A DNA stretch of 54,813 nt from Desulfosporosinus metallidurans (GCF_001936615.1 NZ_MLBF01000031.1:1-54813), one strand, 5' to 3'; numbered from the stretch's first letter, positions 1 through 8,723 are shown. Notes: generated from the letters alone by a model not told the origin. Numbers and translations are program-made.

Positions 1-1
1 G

Positions 2-1048
2 TATGAAACTAAGTTCGGTCTAAAAAGCCTCCTTAGAATGACAGTTGTCGATATCCGGGAAGGTAAAACCCTTACACATATGTATCATGGTGAACATTGG
101 GATAATGTAGTAAAAACATTCAGAGGGTGCGCACAATCAGGGGCAGACTTTTTAGCCATTGAATCGATAGGTGGAAAACATTTGCACGATGAGGCTGTTA
201 TGAACTGCGATCTGCCAAAAGCTTTATTTTCTTTAGGAGTAGTTGGCTGTCGTGATATGAGCAAACTTTGGGATGAAATTGTAAAAATTGCTGACGAAAA
301 TAACTGCATTCCTTCAGGTGACACTGCCTGTGGCTTTGCAAATACTTCTATGGTAATGGCACACAAGAACTTTATACCAAAGGTTTTTGCTGCCATTGAC
401 AGGGTCATGTGTGCTGTCCGGACGTTAGTTGCCGTCGAACGGGGTGCTATTGGACCTGATAAAGATTGCGGATATGAGGGAGTTTATCTTAAAGCCATTA
501 CGGGAACCCCGATTTCTATGGAAGGAAGAACAGCAGTCTGTGCCCATTCCAGCTCAGTTGGAAACATTGCCGGCTGCGTAGCTGATTGTTGGAGTAATGA
601 ATCTGTGGAAAATGTAAGATTGCTGGGTGGGATGGCACCTACTGTCTTCACGGAGGAACTTATTTATGATTGTCGGCTCATGAATGTAGCCGCTTCTCGC
701 GGATCTGCGATTGAGATGAGAGATATTCTTGCGGAATCAGATCGCATGTATGATCCTCAAGCCTATGTTTTAGACCCAAGAGTAGTTCTGAAATTGAGCA
801 AAGAAATTGTCAAGGGGAAAACACATTTTGAGCGGACGAAAATCGCCGCAGCCGCTACAATTGAAGAATTACGAACAGGTTTCAAAGATGGTTTGTTACA
901 ACTAGATGCTAAAGAATTAAAATATCTAGACATTTTTGAGAAGCAACTTAAAACGATTCCAAATGACGAAGCAAAGTTTACGCAAGATATGATTAACAGT
1001 ACGACTAAGGATAAATTCGATCCTGAAAAATACGATTTAAATATCTGA
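2..1048 (+). CDS. mtaB: Methanol:corrinoid methyltransferase MtaB, 5'-truncated by the window edge
   Basis: Zinc enzyme that transfers the methyl group of methanol to the corrinoid of MtaC in the cytoplasm. The reading frame is open from base 2, without a start or ribosome site, and continues upstream of the first ATG at 38, so this is the C-terminal three quarters of a roughly 460-residue family. Counting from the ATG at 38, Glu42 (IESIGGKH), Cys98 (GDTACGF) and Cys144 (DKDCGYEG) fit the Glu/Cys/Cys zinc ligands known for Methanosarcina MtaB; the Glu-Cys spacing of 56 is identical. It lies upstream of a regulator and mtaC. The partner methyltransferase mtaA is not in the window. A hairpin after the stop suggests its own transcript. 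Confidence 0.93.
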   Translation, partial: YETKFGLKSLLRMTVVDIREGKTLTHMYHGEHWDNVVKTFRGCAQSGADFLAIESIGGKHLHDEAVMNCDLPKALFSLGVVGCRDMSKLWDEIVKIADENNCIPSGDTACGFANTSMVMAHKNFIPKVFAAIDRVMCAVRTLVAVERGAIGPDKDCGYEGVYLKAITGTPISMEGRTAVCAHSSSVGNIAGCVADCWSNESVENVRLLGGMAPTVFTEELIYDCRLMNVAASRGSAIEMRDILAESDRMYDPQAYVLDPRVVLKLSKEIVKGKTHFERTKIAAAATIEELRTGFKDGLLQLDAKELKYLDIFEKQLKTIPNDEAKFTQDMINSTTKDKFDPEKYDLNI

Positions 1049-1131
1049 TCATCCAAACATCTAAACATCTAAAAATTCATGTAACAGGAAATCTCTATGC
1101 TATATTCTCATTTCTCTCATTTCTCTCATTT

Positions 1132-1191
1132 GCGCTTTTGTCTATCTGGGCTTAATCTATTGAGCAGAGCCTAGACAGCAAGAGCGCTTTT
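1132..1191 (+). terminator. Probable terminator after mtaB
   Basis: Imperfect hairpin whose outer arms GCGCT/AGCGC and TGTCTA/TAGACA enclose an internal stem and are followed by TTTT. Just before it, at about 1104-1131, ATTTCTCTC-type units repeat in tandem. The 304-base gap 1049-1352 otherwise shows only a TATAAT at 1246-1251 without a convincing -35 box, probably near the promoter of the next gene. Confidence 0.55.
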
Positions 1192-1352
1192 CCTATAGTT
1201 TGAAATGACAAATAAATAAATAACGAAAAACGTTGTTTGATTTGTTATAATAGATTTAATATTGAATAAAACTCATTTGCATCAGTCGTGTTCCAGAGGC
1301 TTAACATTATTGCGTATTGGTTTAGTGTGTAGGTTGTTTCGGAGGTGGCAAT

Positions 1353-2672
1353 GTGAATCAAGAAAATATTAGTCAAGAAAAGGAATCACAATGGCTTGAG
1401 AAACTTGTCGGACGGGATTTCCTAAATAAAATGCTATGTTCTTTTTCGAAGTCTACGGGATTAAAGGCAATACTCGTTGACAAGATGGGAAAAACACTTA
1501 TTGCCACTGATCATGCTATAAAGGACTGCCGCTTTTGTGAAATGATAAAGGCGGATGACACCGGTAAAAAAAAATGTCAGCGCTCATACGCACGAGCATG
1601 TACGGATGCGGCTAAATATGGTGAACCTTATATTTTTAGATGTCATGCTGGCTTAATTATGTGGGCAGCACCAATTGCAATAGATAAACATGTAGGATCC
1701 ATTATTTGCGGACAGGTACTTATGTGGGAGCCGGAAGATTACTTTCTGGAAGAAATTGAAGAAATGGTGAAAGGACTTAATGTTGATGTTGCGGCGGTTA
1801 AGTGGTCAGCTGCGCAATTAGAAGTTATGTCAGGTGATAAAGTTCAGGCTGCTGCCGATCTGTTATTTGTGGTTGCTAATCAAATTGTGCAAAGCGGCAT
1901 GACCGTTTTAGAACAAAGAAGGCAAATAGATTCCCAACAGGCTCGACTTGCCGAAGAGATACAGGCTCGTAAACGTGCGGAAATAGCCATTAATACCATT
2001 GAGTCTCGAGCGAATAGTATAAATTCCTTGGATAAGGAACATGAACTACGGACGATGGTGCGCAACGGTGACAAGCTCGTAGCTCAACAATTTCTCAAAA
2101 ATTTGTTAGTAGATATTATTGGAGAGAATTTGGAAGATATCGATACAGTCAAATCAAGAATAGTGGAGCTTGTGGTCATAATTTCGAGGGCCGCTGTGGA
2201 TGGTGGCGCGGCATTAAACGTTATTCTTCAAGAGAACGCTCAATTTTATCAGGATTTGCATGCAATAACCTCCACAGACGAACTTTGTAGTTGGTCTGAG
2301 AATATGTTAGATACATTTATGAACCATGTTGCAGATAACAAAAATCAGAAAAATCTTCAAGCCATTCAGAAAGCGGCTGAGTATATTCGTAAGAATTACC
2401 GCAATAAGCTCACAATAGACGATATCGCTCAGGAAGTTTACCTCAGTTCATGTTATGTTAGCAGAATCTTTAAACAAGGACTAGGCTGTACTTTAATGGA
2501 ATATCTCACTCAAATAAGGGTGGAAGAGGCCAAAACATTATTGAAAAATCCAAAATATAATGTCATGCAAGTTGCTGAAGATAGCGGGTTTGAAGATCCA
2601 GGCTACTTTACTAGGGTGTTTAAGAAGCTTGAAGGAATTACTCCTAGTCGATATAAACAAAATGCTTTGTAA
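1353..2672 (+). CDS. PocR-domain AraC-family transcriptional regulator
   Basis: Likely ligand-responsive activator of the methanol genes. The GTG start at 1353 follows GGAGGTGG at 1341. Residues about 15-185 resemble the PocR ligand-sensing domain, with a Cys-rich stretch (CRFCEMIKADDTGKKKC, ending near FRCHAG) of the type found in PocR and in regulators of B12-dependent pathways. A coiled-coil-like linker near residues 195-215 (QARLAEEIQARKRAE) leads to two AraC helix-turn-helix motifs at about 335-435 (LTIDDIAQEVYLSSCYVSRIF and MQVAEDSGFEDPGYFTRVFK). It sits between mtaB and mtaC, 29 bases before mtaC. The family call is solid. Methanol or a corrinoid state as the signal is inferred from position. 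Confidence 0.85.
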   Translation: MNQENISQEKESQWLEKLVGRDFLNKMLCSFSKSTGLKAILVDKMGKTLIATDHAIKDCRFCEMIKADDTGKKKCQRSYARACTDAAKYGEPYIFRCHAGLIMWAAPIAIDKHVGSIICGQVLMWEPEDYFLEEIEEMVKGLNVDVAAVKWSAAQLEVMSGDKVQAAADLLFVVANQIVQSGMTVLEQRRQIDSQQARLAEEIQARKRAEIAINTIESRANSINSLDKEHELRTMVRNGDKLVAQQFLKNLLVDIIGENLEDIDTVKSRIVELVVIISRAAVDGGAALNVILQENAQFYQDLHAITSTDELCSWSENMLDTFMNHVADNKNQKNLQAIQKAAEYIRKNYRNKLTIDDIAQEVYLSSCYVSRIFKQGLGCTLMEYLTQIRVEEAKTLLKNPKYNVMQVAEDSGFEDPGYFTRVFKKLEGITPSRYKQNAL

Positions 2673-2701
2673 ACTTTGCAGTTGCCAAGGAGTGAACTCA
2701 T

Positions 2702-3346
2702 TTGATAACTTCAGAATTAGAATTAATAACTAAAGCGTTATTAAAGGGGCAGGCTAACCGGGTGAAGAGTCTTACAACACTTGCAATTGAGAACGGTATT
2801 GATCCGCGGGTGATCTTTGAAAGGGCATTATTACCCGGTATGCAAGTCATTGGTGGACAATTTCGCGATAATATTATTTTTATTTCTGATGTCTTAATTG
2901 CATCGAGGGCTATGCATGCCGGATTGCATGTCTTGAAACCCCTCTTGTCGAATCCACAGCAAACTTCGGTCGGTAAAGTAGTGATTGGTACAGTTGCAGG
3001 GGATTTACATGACATTGGAAAGAACTTAATCGTGATGATGTTTCGCGGCGCCGGGTTAGAGGTCATCGATCTTGGGATTGATGTCCAACCTGAGGACTTT
3101 GCGGAAGCAATTATAGAACAAAAGCCAGATCTCCTTGCCATGTCTGCTATGCTTACGACCACTATGGGTATGATCTCTGAGACAATACGCGAACTCGAAC
3201 GACGAAAGCTTCGTCATGAAGTAAAAATAATTATTGGTGGAAATCCGACGACTCAAGTTTTTGCGCAAGCTATTAACGCAGATGGGTACGCTGATGACGT
3301 ATTTAAAGCGGTTGACTTGGCACTTAAACTTATAAATAAAGCTTAA
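2702..3346 (+). CDS. mtaC: Methanol-specific corrinoid protein MtaC
   Basis: Cobalamin-binding protein that accepts the methyl group from MtaB and passes it to a downstream methyltransferase. Residues 1-85 form the helical cap domain and about 90-214 the B12-binding Rossmann domain. The DxHxxG signature is GDLHDIGKN, with His103 as the expected lower cobalt ligand, followed by a Ser in LAMSAML and a GG pair in IIIGGNP. The start is TTG at 2702 behind AAGGAG at 2688. Length (214 residues) fits MtaC/MttC/MtbC proteins; methanol specificity rests on the neighbouring mtaB. A perfect terminator follows. Confidence 0.9.
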   Translation: MITSELELITKALLKGQANRVKSLTTLAIENGIDPRVIFERALLPGMQVIGGQFRDNIIFISDVLIASRAMHAGLHVLKPLLSNPQQTSVGKVVIGTVAGDLHDIGKNLIVMMFRGAGLEVIDLGIDVQPEDFAEAIIEQKPDLLAMSAMLTTTMGMISETIRELERRKLRHEVKIIIGGNPTTQVFAQAINADGYADDVFKAVDLALKLINKA

Positions 3347-3407
3347 GACTAATATATAATTGCTCTCCTTTTCTGTAAATATTTTACCAAAAACATAGTC
3401 TTCATAT

Positions 3408-3436
3408 TACCATACTTTTTGAAGTATGGTATTTTT
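3408..3436 (+). terminator. Rho-independent terminator after mtaC
   Basis: Perfect 10-bp stem, TACCATACTT / AAGTATGGTA, with a four-base loop and TTTTT. It lies in the 345-base gap 3347-3691, which otherwise holds only the hairpin at 3576-3611. Confidence 0.85.
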
Positions 3437-3575
3437 GAATTCTACCCAATCTCTAAGATGGCAGAGAATAGAGGAAAGTCGCGGTTATTTAAGTTAAGAT
3501 AAACCCACATAAAACAAGAAAAACAGCAATGATAACTCTATCTCTCTTAAAAAGAGCGTTATGATACGTTAAAAG

Positions 3576-3611
3576 AGACCCATTGACGTTCCTCGGATCG
3601 CCAATGGGTCT
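3576..3611 (-). terminator. Hairpin terminator downstream of glnN
   Basis: Stem AGACCCATTG / CAATGGGTCT around a 16-base loop. It lies 81 bases beyond the stop of the minus-strand glutamine synthetase and is followed on that strand by CTTTTAACG. T-rich sequence on the plus side too makes a bidirectional role possible. Confidence 0.6.
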
Positions 3612-3691
3612 TATTGTTTACTTTTTGCAAAAGAGAATTTCCATTTAGATTATGCTTCAAAGAAAATTAGTCGGAAAAGGTTGCAAGAGAG

Positions 3692-5785
3692 TTAAAGCAT
3701 AAATAACATTTGAGCATAGGTCGGAAGCGGCCATAGTTCGGCATCAATAATTGTTTCCAGTTGATCTCCATCGAGACGAAGGGCTTGCATATCCTTGAAG
3801 ACGACATCACGATAAAATACGCCTAGAGCATAAGCATTATCGGTCACGGTAATCGCTTTTTGAGTGTCTTTTTCAAGAGTGCTTAATTTTGCTTTAAAGG
3901 AAACTAGGAGTGTGCATAGTTCTTGGAGCAGGCCTTCTTGAACGGAGACATCGACTGCGCTAGAGGCAGTTTTGATGGCATTGATGGACTGGGCTAACTG
4001 GGTGGAATACTTGACAGCTGAGGGTATGATCTGATGTTTGGCCATGTCGATCATCGTTAAGGCCTCAATGTTAATCTGCTTGCTATACTGTTCTAAGTTA
4101 ATTTCGTAGCGAGATTCCAGTTCGGTACGGTTCAACACTTTATGCTTTTCATACAATTCGACAGTGGATTCCCGAGTGAGAACAAGAGCGGCATCAACCG
4201 TTGAGGTTACATTTGGAAGTCCGCGTTTCGTTGCTTCTTCAACCCATTCCCCCGAGTATCCGTTGCCATCGAAGAGGATCCGCTTATGGTTTGTGGCGGT
4301 CTCCTTGAGTAGCTCTTTAAGGGCTTGATCAAAGTCTGTTGCTTGTTCCAGACGGTCGGCAAATTGCGAGAGGACTTCAGCAATAATTAAATTGAGCACT
4401 ACGTTGGGACCTGAGATGGATTGGGAGGAAGCAACCATTCGAAATTCAAATTTATTTCCAGTAAAGGCGAAGGGAGATGTGCGATTGCGATCGGTTGAGT
4501 CTTTGCGGAAGGCGGGTAAAGTCTCTACTCCGCTGGCCATTTTTTCTCCTTGGAGAGAACGTTTGAGCCCTCCATTTTGAAGTTGGCCAAAAATATCCGT
4601 GAGTTGGTCGCCTAAGAAAATGGAAATAATGGCCGGAGGTGCTTCGTTCGCACCGAGACGGTGGTCATTGCCAGGGGTTGCTGCTGAAACTCGGAGTAAC
4701 TCAGCATAATCATCGACAGCTTTTACTATAGAACATATTATTGTGAGAAACTGAAAGTTTTCGTGAGGGGTTGGGCCTGGGTCTAGTAGATTCTGCCCAT
4801 CGTCTGTAGACATCGACCAATTGTTATGTTTGCCTGAACCGTTGACTCCTGCAAAAGGTTTTTCATGAAGCAAGCAAACCATGTCATGACGAAGGGCTAC
4901 TTTTTTCATGCTGTCCATAACCAGTTGGTTGTGGTCAGTTGCGATGTTTGTAGTTCCGAATATGGGCGCAAGCTCAAACTGACCAGGAGCTACCTCATTA
5001 TGCTGGGTCTTGGCCAGAACGCCCAATTTCCATAATTCCACATTCAAGTCATGCATAAAAGCAGCCACACGCGTTTTGAGACTTCCGAAATAATGATCTT
5101 CCATTTCCTGGCCTTTAGGGGCCATGGATCCAAATAAGGTTCGACCAGTGAGCATGAGGTCCATCCGTTGATCGAAAAATTTCTTGTCTACTAGGAAATA
5201 CTCTTGTTCCGCACCAACAGTGCTCGTGACATGAGTGGCTGAGGTGTTGCCAAAGAGTCGTAACACGCGCAAGGCTTGTTTGGAGAGCGCCTGCATGGAG
5301 CGTAAAAGTGGGGTCTTTTTATCGAGGGCTTCTCCAGTATAAGAGCAGAAGGCTGTTGGAATGCAGAGAGTTAAGGAGCCAGCATCCTCTTTAAGAAAAG
5401 CAGGGGAGGTGCAGTCCCATGCAGTGTAGCCTCTTGCTTCAAATGTGGCACGAATTCCACCACTGGGGAAGGAGGATGCATCTGGTTCTCCTTGAATCAG
5501 CTCTTTACCGGAGAATTCCATAACCACACGCCCATCCGCAGTAGGGGAGATGAAGGAATCGTGTTTTTCAGCAGTGATTCCTGTCAACGGCTGGAACCAG
5601 TGTGTAAAATGTGTCGCGCCTTTTTCAATTGCCCAGTCTTTCATGGCATTGGCCACGATCTCTGCGACACCGGGGTCGAGAGAAAGTCCTTGCTCGATTG
5701 TTTTACGTAGGGATTTGTAGGTTGCTTTCGGTAAACGTTCTTTCATTATAGCGTCATTAAAGACATTTTCACCAAAGATATCCAT
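3692..5785 (-). CDS. glnN: Glutamine synthetase, type III (GlnN)
   Basis: ATP-dependent ligation of ammonia to glutamate in the cytoplasm. At 697 residues it has the size of GSIII (about 700-730) rather than the 440-470 of GSI. Seen: the GSIII N-terminal region ([31 protein letters not shown]), the active-site stretch [14 protein letters not shown], the [14 protein letters not shown] loop, [10 protein letters not shown] for ATP/glutamate binding and the [17 protein letters not shown] segment. The ATG start follows GGAAGGGG on the minus strand near 5797-5804. It is a single gene, divergent from the sigma-54 regulator at 6100, with its own promoter-like boxes and a hairpin leader. No other nitrogen-assimilation gene is adjacent. 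Confidence 0.96.
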   Translation of the reverse strand: MDIFGENVFNDAIMKERLPKATYKSLRKTIEQGLSLDPGVAEIVANAMKDWAIEKGATHFTHWFQPLTGITAEKHDSFISPTADGRVVMEFSGKELIQGEPDASSFPSGGIRATFEARGYTAWDCTSPAFLKEDAGSLTLCIPTAFCSYTGEALDKKTPLLRSMQALSKQALRVLRLFGNTSATHVTSTVGAEQEYFLVDKKFFDQRMDLMLTGRTLFGSMAPKGQEMEDHYFGSLKTRVAAFMHDLNVELWKLGVLAKTQHNEVAPGQFELAPIFGTTNIATDHNQLVMDSMKKVALRHDMVCLLHEKPFAGVNGSGKHNNWSMSTDDGQNLLDPGPTPHENFQFLTIICSIVKAVDDYAELLRVSAATPGNDHRLGANEAPPAIISIFLGDQLTDIFGQLQNGGLKRSLQGEKMASGVETLPAFRKDSTDRNRTSPFAFTGNKFEFRMVASSQSISGPNVVLNLIIAEVLSQFADRLEQATDFDQALKELLKETATNHKRILFDGNGYSGEWVEEATKRGLPNVTSTVDAALVLTRESTVELYEKHKVLNRTELESRYEINLEQYSKQINIEALTMIDMAKHQIIPSAVKYSTQLAQSINAIKTASSAVDVSVQEGLLQELCTLLVSFKAKLSTLEKDTQKAITVTDNAYALGVFYRDVVFKDMQALRLDGDQLETIIDAELWPLPTYAQMLFML

Positions 5786-5846
5786 TTTTTATAACCCCTT
5801 CCATGCCTGATTATTAATAGTTCATAAAAAAAACAAAAAGACTCCC

Positions 5847-5888
5847 CTTAAAGATTGTTTAAAAATCTTTAAGAAGCGCCATTGCTTC
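5847..5888 (-). promoter_or_regulatory. Structured leader of glnN (two adjacent stem-loops)
   Basis: Reading the minus strand, GAAGC-AATGGC-GCTTC (5888 to 5873) is directly followed by CTTAAAGATT-TTTAAAC-AATCTTTAAG (5873 to 5847), a perfect 10-bp stem. About seven bases later comes a T-rich tract (complement of 5825-5840). Both lie in the expected 5' leader. The first loop is a hexamer with A at position 1 and G at position 4, as in ANTAR-responsive hairpins, but the second loop has seven bases and does not match. Conditional termination is a hypothesis. Confidence 0.45.
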
Positions 5889-5903
5889 ATTTAATATAGT
5901 CTT

Positions 5904-5932
5904 AAGTTATCACGTTATTAGTCACCTGACAA
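5904..5932 (-). promoter_or_regulatory. Candidate sigma-A promoter of glnN
   Basis: On the minus strand TTGTCA (5932-5927) and TAACTT (5909-5904) are separated by exactly 17 bases. The -35 box is good and the -10 box weak. A start near 5897 would give a leader of about 110 bases containing both stem-loops. The 314-base gap 5786-6099 holds this, the leader and the dyad at 6050. Confidence 0.45.
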
Positions 5933-6049
5933 GAGGTATTTTATAGGTATACAGTATTAATCATAGAGAAGTAAGGAGAGATTACTCTCAATTATAATTT
6001 TAATATAAATATCAAAAAAAGGGTAGGAGATCAGGGGGCAAGGCGCGAA

Positions 6050-6068
6050 TATTCTAATAATTAAAATA
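6050..6068. promoter_or_regulatory. TATTCTAA-type dyad upstream of the sigma-54 activator gene
   Basis: TATTCTAA-TAA-TTAAAATA is a 19-base dyad with one mismatch, ending 31 bases before the ATG at 6100. It has the same half-sites and the same 3-base centre as the perfect dyad at 7824-7846 before the sdh operon, so it is a likely autoregulatory site. Confidence 0.6.
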
Positions 6069-6099
6069 GGATGAATCATTCTGCTAGGGGGTTGAACAT

Positions 6100-7797
6100 A
6101 TGACTCGAAAAATAAGATTGGGTATTGTCGGCATGGGACAAGGGGGTTCGACAGTCTATAAAACTCTGCGCAGCGTTGAATATATTGAGATTAGCATGGT
6201 TTGCGATCGTTTAGAATGGACACCAGGGATGGAATTGGCGCGGTTGGATGGTGTGCCAACCTGCAAATCGTTAGAGGAATTTCTACAGGTACCCAATCTC
6301 GATGTGATTCTCGAAGCGACAGGTGTACCAGAAGTACAACAACAAATTGAACAGAACAAAGAAAAAACCAGTGCTGTGATTGAAGCCCAAGGGGCTAATC
6401 TAATGATGCATATTATTGAAGAAAAAGAAAAGCTGGCAGATATTAAACGCTTAAAAGGAGAACTCGACGCCATCCTGAACTCAGTCCAAGAAGCTATTGA
6501 AGTAGCGGGGATTGACGGATGTATTAAGTACGTTAACCCTTCGTTTAGTCGTGTTACCTCAATTCCTGAGGGTCAGCGAATTGGACAAAATATTTTCGAG
6601 GTTTCTCCGAATAGTGCGCTGGCACGGTCGTTAAGGACGCATGAAGCAGTGTTCGCCCACCGATCTGTAGTTGGAGGATCGAGTGCGGATGTCATCTCTA
6701 ATGCATCTCCCATTGTGGTTGAAGGAAAAATGGAAGGTGCTGTAGTGGTTTTTCAACCACTGACGGACATCTACAGGCTGATGGAACAATTGAAAGCTTC
6801 AAATAAAGTGATTGATGATTTGCAAACCCGAATCAATCAAATCTCTACTAGTCACTACTCATTTGATGATCTGATTGGGAGCCATCCTGAATTTGAACGT
6901 GCCTTGGATTTGGCCCGCAAAGCGGCAAAGAGTGACTCGACCATTCTAATTACCGGAGAATCAGGTACCGGAAAGGAACTATTTGCCCATGCGATTCATG
7001 GCTCTAGTTTGCGTTGGGATAAGCCATTCATCAAGGTGAACTGTGCAGCAATTCCTGAGACGTTACTAGAAAGCGAATTTTTTGGACATGAAAAAGGGGC
7101 CTTCACGGGTGCTTTGAAAACGAAGCTTGGCAAGATGGAGTTGGCTAACGGTGGAACAATTTTCTTAGATGAGATTGGAGATATGAATCCATATTTACAA
7201 GCTAAACTTCTACGAGTTATTCAGGAAATGGAGTTCGAACGAGTTGGAGGGGCGCAAACTATCAAAGTGGATGTGCGCGTAATTTCAGCGACCAATCGAA
7301 ACTTAATGGAGATGACAAGACGGGGGGATTTTAGAGAAGATTTATATTACCGACTTAATGTTTTGGAATTGCGCTTACCGTCACTGCGTAAACATAAAGA
7401 AGATATTCCTGCTTATCTGCATTCTCTCATTGTCAAGTTTAACCGAAAGTTCGGTAAACATGTCGTTGGATTAACAGCCCAAGCGGAAGAACTATTAATG
7501 CAATACGATTGGCCGGGTAATATCCGGGAACTTCAAAATGTCGTTGAACGCGCTATGGTGACGGTGGAGGAAGATATTATTACCCATAAACATATTCTAA
7601 ATCTCGTGGATTCCCAGGCATCAATGCAGGAGAAACAGGTAATCGAAGTTATTATGCCCATTGAAGAAATGGAAAAGAAAATGATTCAATTTGCTTTAAA
7701 ACGTTATGGAAATTCAATGGAGGGAAAGAAGCAAGCGGCAAATGCCTTAAAGATATCGCTGGCTACGCTCTATAATAAACTTAAGACTATGCCCTAG
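6100..7797 (+). CDS. Sigma-54-dependent activator with N-terminal NAD-type Rossmann domain, PAS, AAA+ and Fis HTH
   Basis: Enhancer-binding activator that remodels sigma-54 RNA polymerase using ATP. Residues 1 to about 105 resemble the nucleotide-binding half of homoserine/aspartate-dehydrogenase-like oxidoreductases (GIVGMGQGGSTV, beta-alpha-beta; later NLDVILEATGVPEV). A PAS domain follows at about 120-230 (LDAILNSVQEAIEVAGIDG), then the AAA+ core at about 255-480 with Walker A GESGTGKE, the sigma-54 contact loop GAFTGA, Walker B GGTIFLDEIGD and an arginine finger region (FREDLYYRLNVL). A Fis-type HTH ends the protein (GKKQAANALKISLATLYNKL). No catalytic half of a dehydrogenase is present, so the Rossmann part is probably a sensor. 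A sigma-54 promoter and a shared dyad lie before sdhCAB, its likely target. Confidence 0.9.
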   Translation: MTRKIRLGIVGMGQGGSTVYKTLRSVEYIEISMVCDRLEWTPGMELARLDGVPTCKSLEEFLQVPNLDVILEATGVPEVQQQIEQNKEKTSAVIEAQGANLMMHIIEEKEKLADIKRLKGELDAILNSVQEAIEVAGIDGCIKYVNPSFSRVTSIPEGQRIGQNIFEVSPNSALARSLRTHEAVFAHRSVVGGSSADVISNASPIVVEGKMEGAVVVFQPLTDIYRLMEQLKASNKVIDDLQTRINQISTSHYSFDDLIGSHPEFERALDLARKAAKSDSTILITGESGTGKELFAHAIHGSSLRWDKPFIKVNCAAIPETLLESEFFGHEKGAFTGALKTKLGKMELANGGTIFLDEIGDMNPYLQAKLLRVIQEMEFERVGGAQTIKVDVRVISATNRNLMEMTRRGDFREDLYYRLNVLELRLPSLRKHKEDIPAYLHSLIVKFNRKFGKHVVGLTAQAEELLMQYDWPGNIRELQNVVERAMVTVEEDIITHKHILNLVDSQASMQEKQVIEVIMPIEEMEKKMIQFALKRYGNSMEGKKQAANALKISLATLYNKLKTMP

Positions 7798-7823
7798 ACG
7801 GATCGGAAGTTAGTTATAACAGT

Positions 7824-7846
7824 TGTATTCTAATTATTAGAATACA
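7824..7846. promoter_or_regulatory. Perfect 23-base dyad, likely upstream activating sequence for the sdh promoter
   Basis: TGTATTCTAA-TTA-TTAGAATACA is a perfect inverted repeat about 180 bases upstream of the sigma-54 promoter at 8027, a normal distance for an enhancer. Related sequence follows: TTCTAGAATA with TATAGAA (7859-7878) and a lone half-site TATTCTAA (7930-7937). It matches the dyad at 6050-6068. Confidence 0.7.
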
Positions 7847-8026
7847 ATCACGACTAAATTCTAGAATATATTATAGAAGGCGTGATCATATGGGTCAACT
7901 AGCTAGGGAAGTTACCTAAACTATTCCCATATTCTAAATAAATGATTTGTCTAAACAAGGAGTTCATGGGACGAACAGGCTTACTGATCTCTATTATCTG
8001 AAGATTCTTCTAATTGAAGGTCTTTT

Positions 8027-8042
8027 TGGCATGTAGATTGCT
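8027..8042 (+). promoter_or_regulatory. Sigma-54 (-24/-12) promoter of sdhCAB
   Basis: TGGCATGTAGATTGCT matches TGGCACG-N4-TTGCW, with GG and GC separated by exactly 10 bases. Transcription would begin near 8053, about 40 bases before the sdhC ATG, and the RBS AGGAGAGG lies between. Confidence 0.85.
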
Positions 8043-8093
8043 TATTATTTTTATATACGCCAATAAGAGGTTGAGAGGAGAGGATTGAGATTT

Positions 8094-8702
8094 ATGAGTA
8101 CAGCAACACAAACACCTTATCATTTTTTGATCCGAAGGGTTCATTCCTTGCTAGGATTATTGCCCATCGGAATTTTTTTAGCCTTTCACATGACTCTTAA
8201 TTTAAGCGCACGTCTAGGTGCAGCACAGTATGACCAAATCATTAATACTATGCGCAGTTTCCCCGGGATTTTTATCGTTGAACTTGTTATCATTTTTATA
8301 CCCATTGCCATTCATGCTATTTACGGAACATGGGTGGTTTATACAGGGCAGGGCAATGGTTGGCGCTATAAGTACGCTAGGAATTGGTTCTATATTATCC
8401 AACGGATTTCCGGCCTTTATACCGTGGTCTTCGTTATTATTCACGTCTATCTTCTGCGTCTAGGCGAAGCTAATTTCGCGGCACTCCAGCATTTTGTGAG
8501 TCAACCGTTGGGCTTGATTTTCTACTCGTTAGGGGTGTTGTTTGCGATTTTCCATTTTACAAACGGCTTATGGGCTTTTGCCATCACTTGGGGTTTCACG
8601 GTTGGACCGCATTCTCAGAAAATATGGATTTATATTCTCTCTGTTGTTTTCGTTATCATGTCTGCGATGGGATTATTTGCTTTAACAGCTTTTTTAAAGT
8701 AA
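8094..8702 (+). CDS. sdhC: Succinate dehydrogenase/fumarate reductase cytochrome b subunit
   Basis: Membrane anchor that binds heme and menaquinone. It is 202 residues with about five hydrophobic segments, the Bacillus SdhC (type B, di-heme) layout. Candidate heme-ligand histidines occur in IRRVHSLLG, LAFHMTLN, AIHAIYG, VIIHVYL and AIFHFTNG. A TTG at 8085 would add three residues, but the ATG at 8094 is better placed after AGGAGAGG (8077-8084). First gene of sdhCAB; 21 bases separate it from the chosen sdhA start. In anaerobes this complex can run as fumarate reductase or, driven by membrane energy, as succinate dehydrogenase; direction cannot be read from sequence. Confidence 0.93.
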   Translation: MSTATQTPYHFLIRRVHSLLGLLPIGIFLAFHMTLNLSARLGAAQYDQIINTMRSFPGIFIVELVIIFIPIAIHAIYGTWVVYTGQGNGWRYKYARNWFYIIQRISGLYTVVFVIIHVYLLRLGEANFAALQHFVSQPLGLIFYSLGVLFAIFHFTNGLWAFAITWGFTVGPHSQKIWIYILSVVFVIMSAMGLFALTAFLK

Positions 8703-8723
8703 GAAGGAATGGGGGGTCTGGGG

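Noticed and set aside
2698..3162. 154-codon minus-strand frame over mtaC
   Set aside because: Antisense shadow of a fully conserved corrinoid protein; no RBS.
2..3346. Archaeal origin of the methanol genes
   Set aside because: mtaBC are widespread in anaerobic Firmicutes, and base composition, RBS and terminators match the neighbours; no sign of recent transfer.
3692..5785. Plus-strand open frames within glnN (for example 4392-4580 and 5492-5710)
   Set aside because: They mirror the conserved minus-strand gene, have no RBS and no recognisable protein features.
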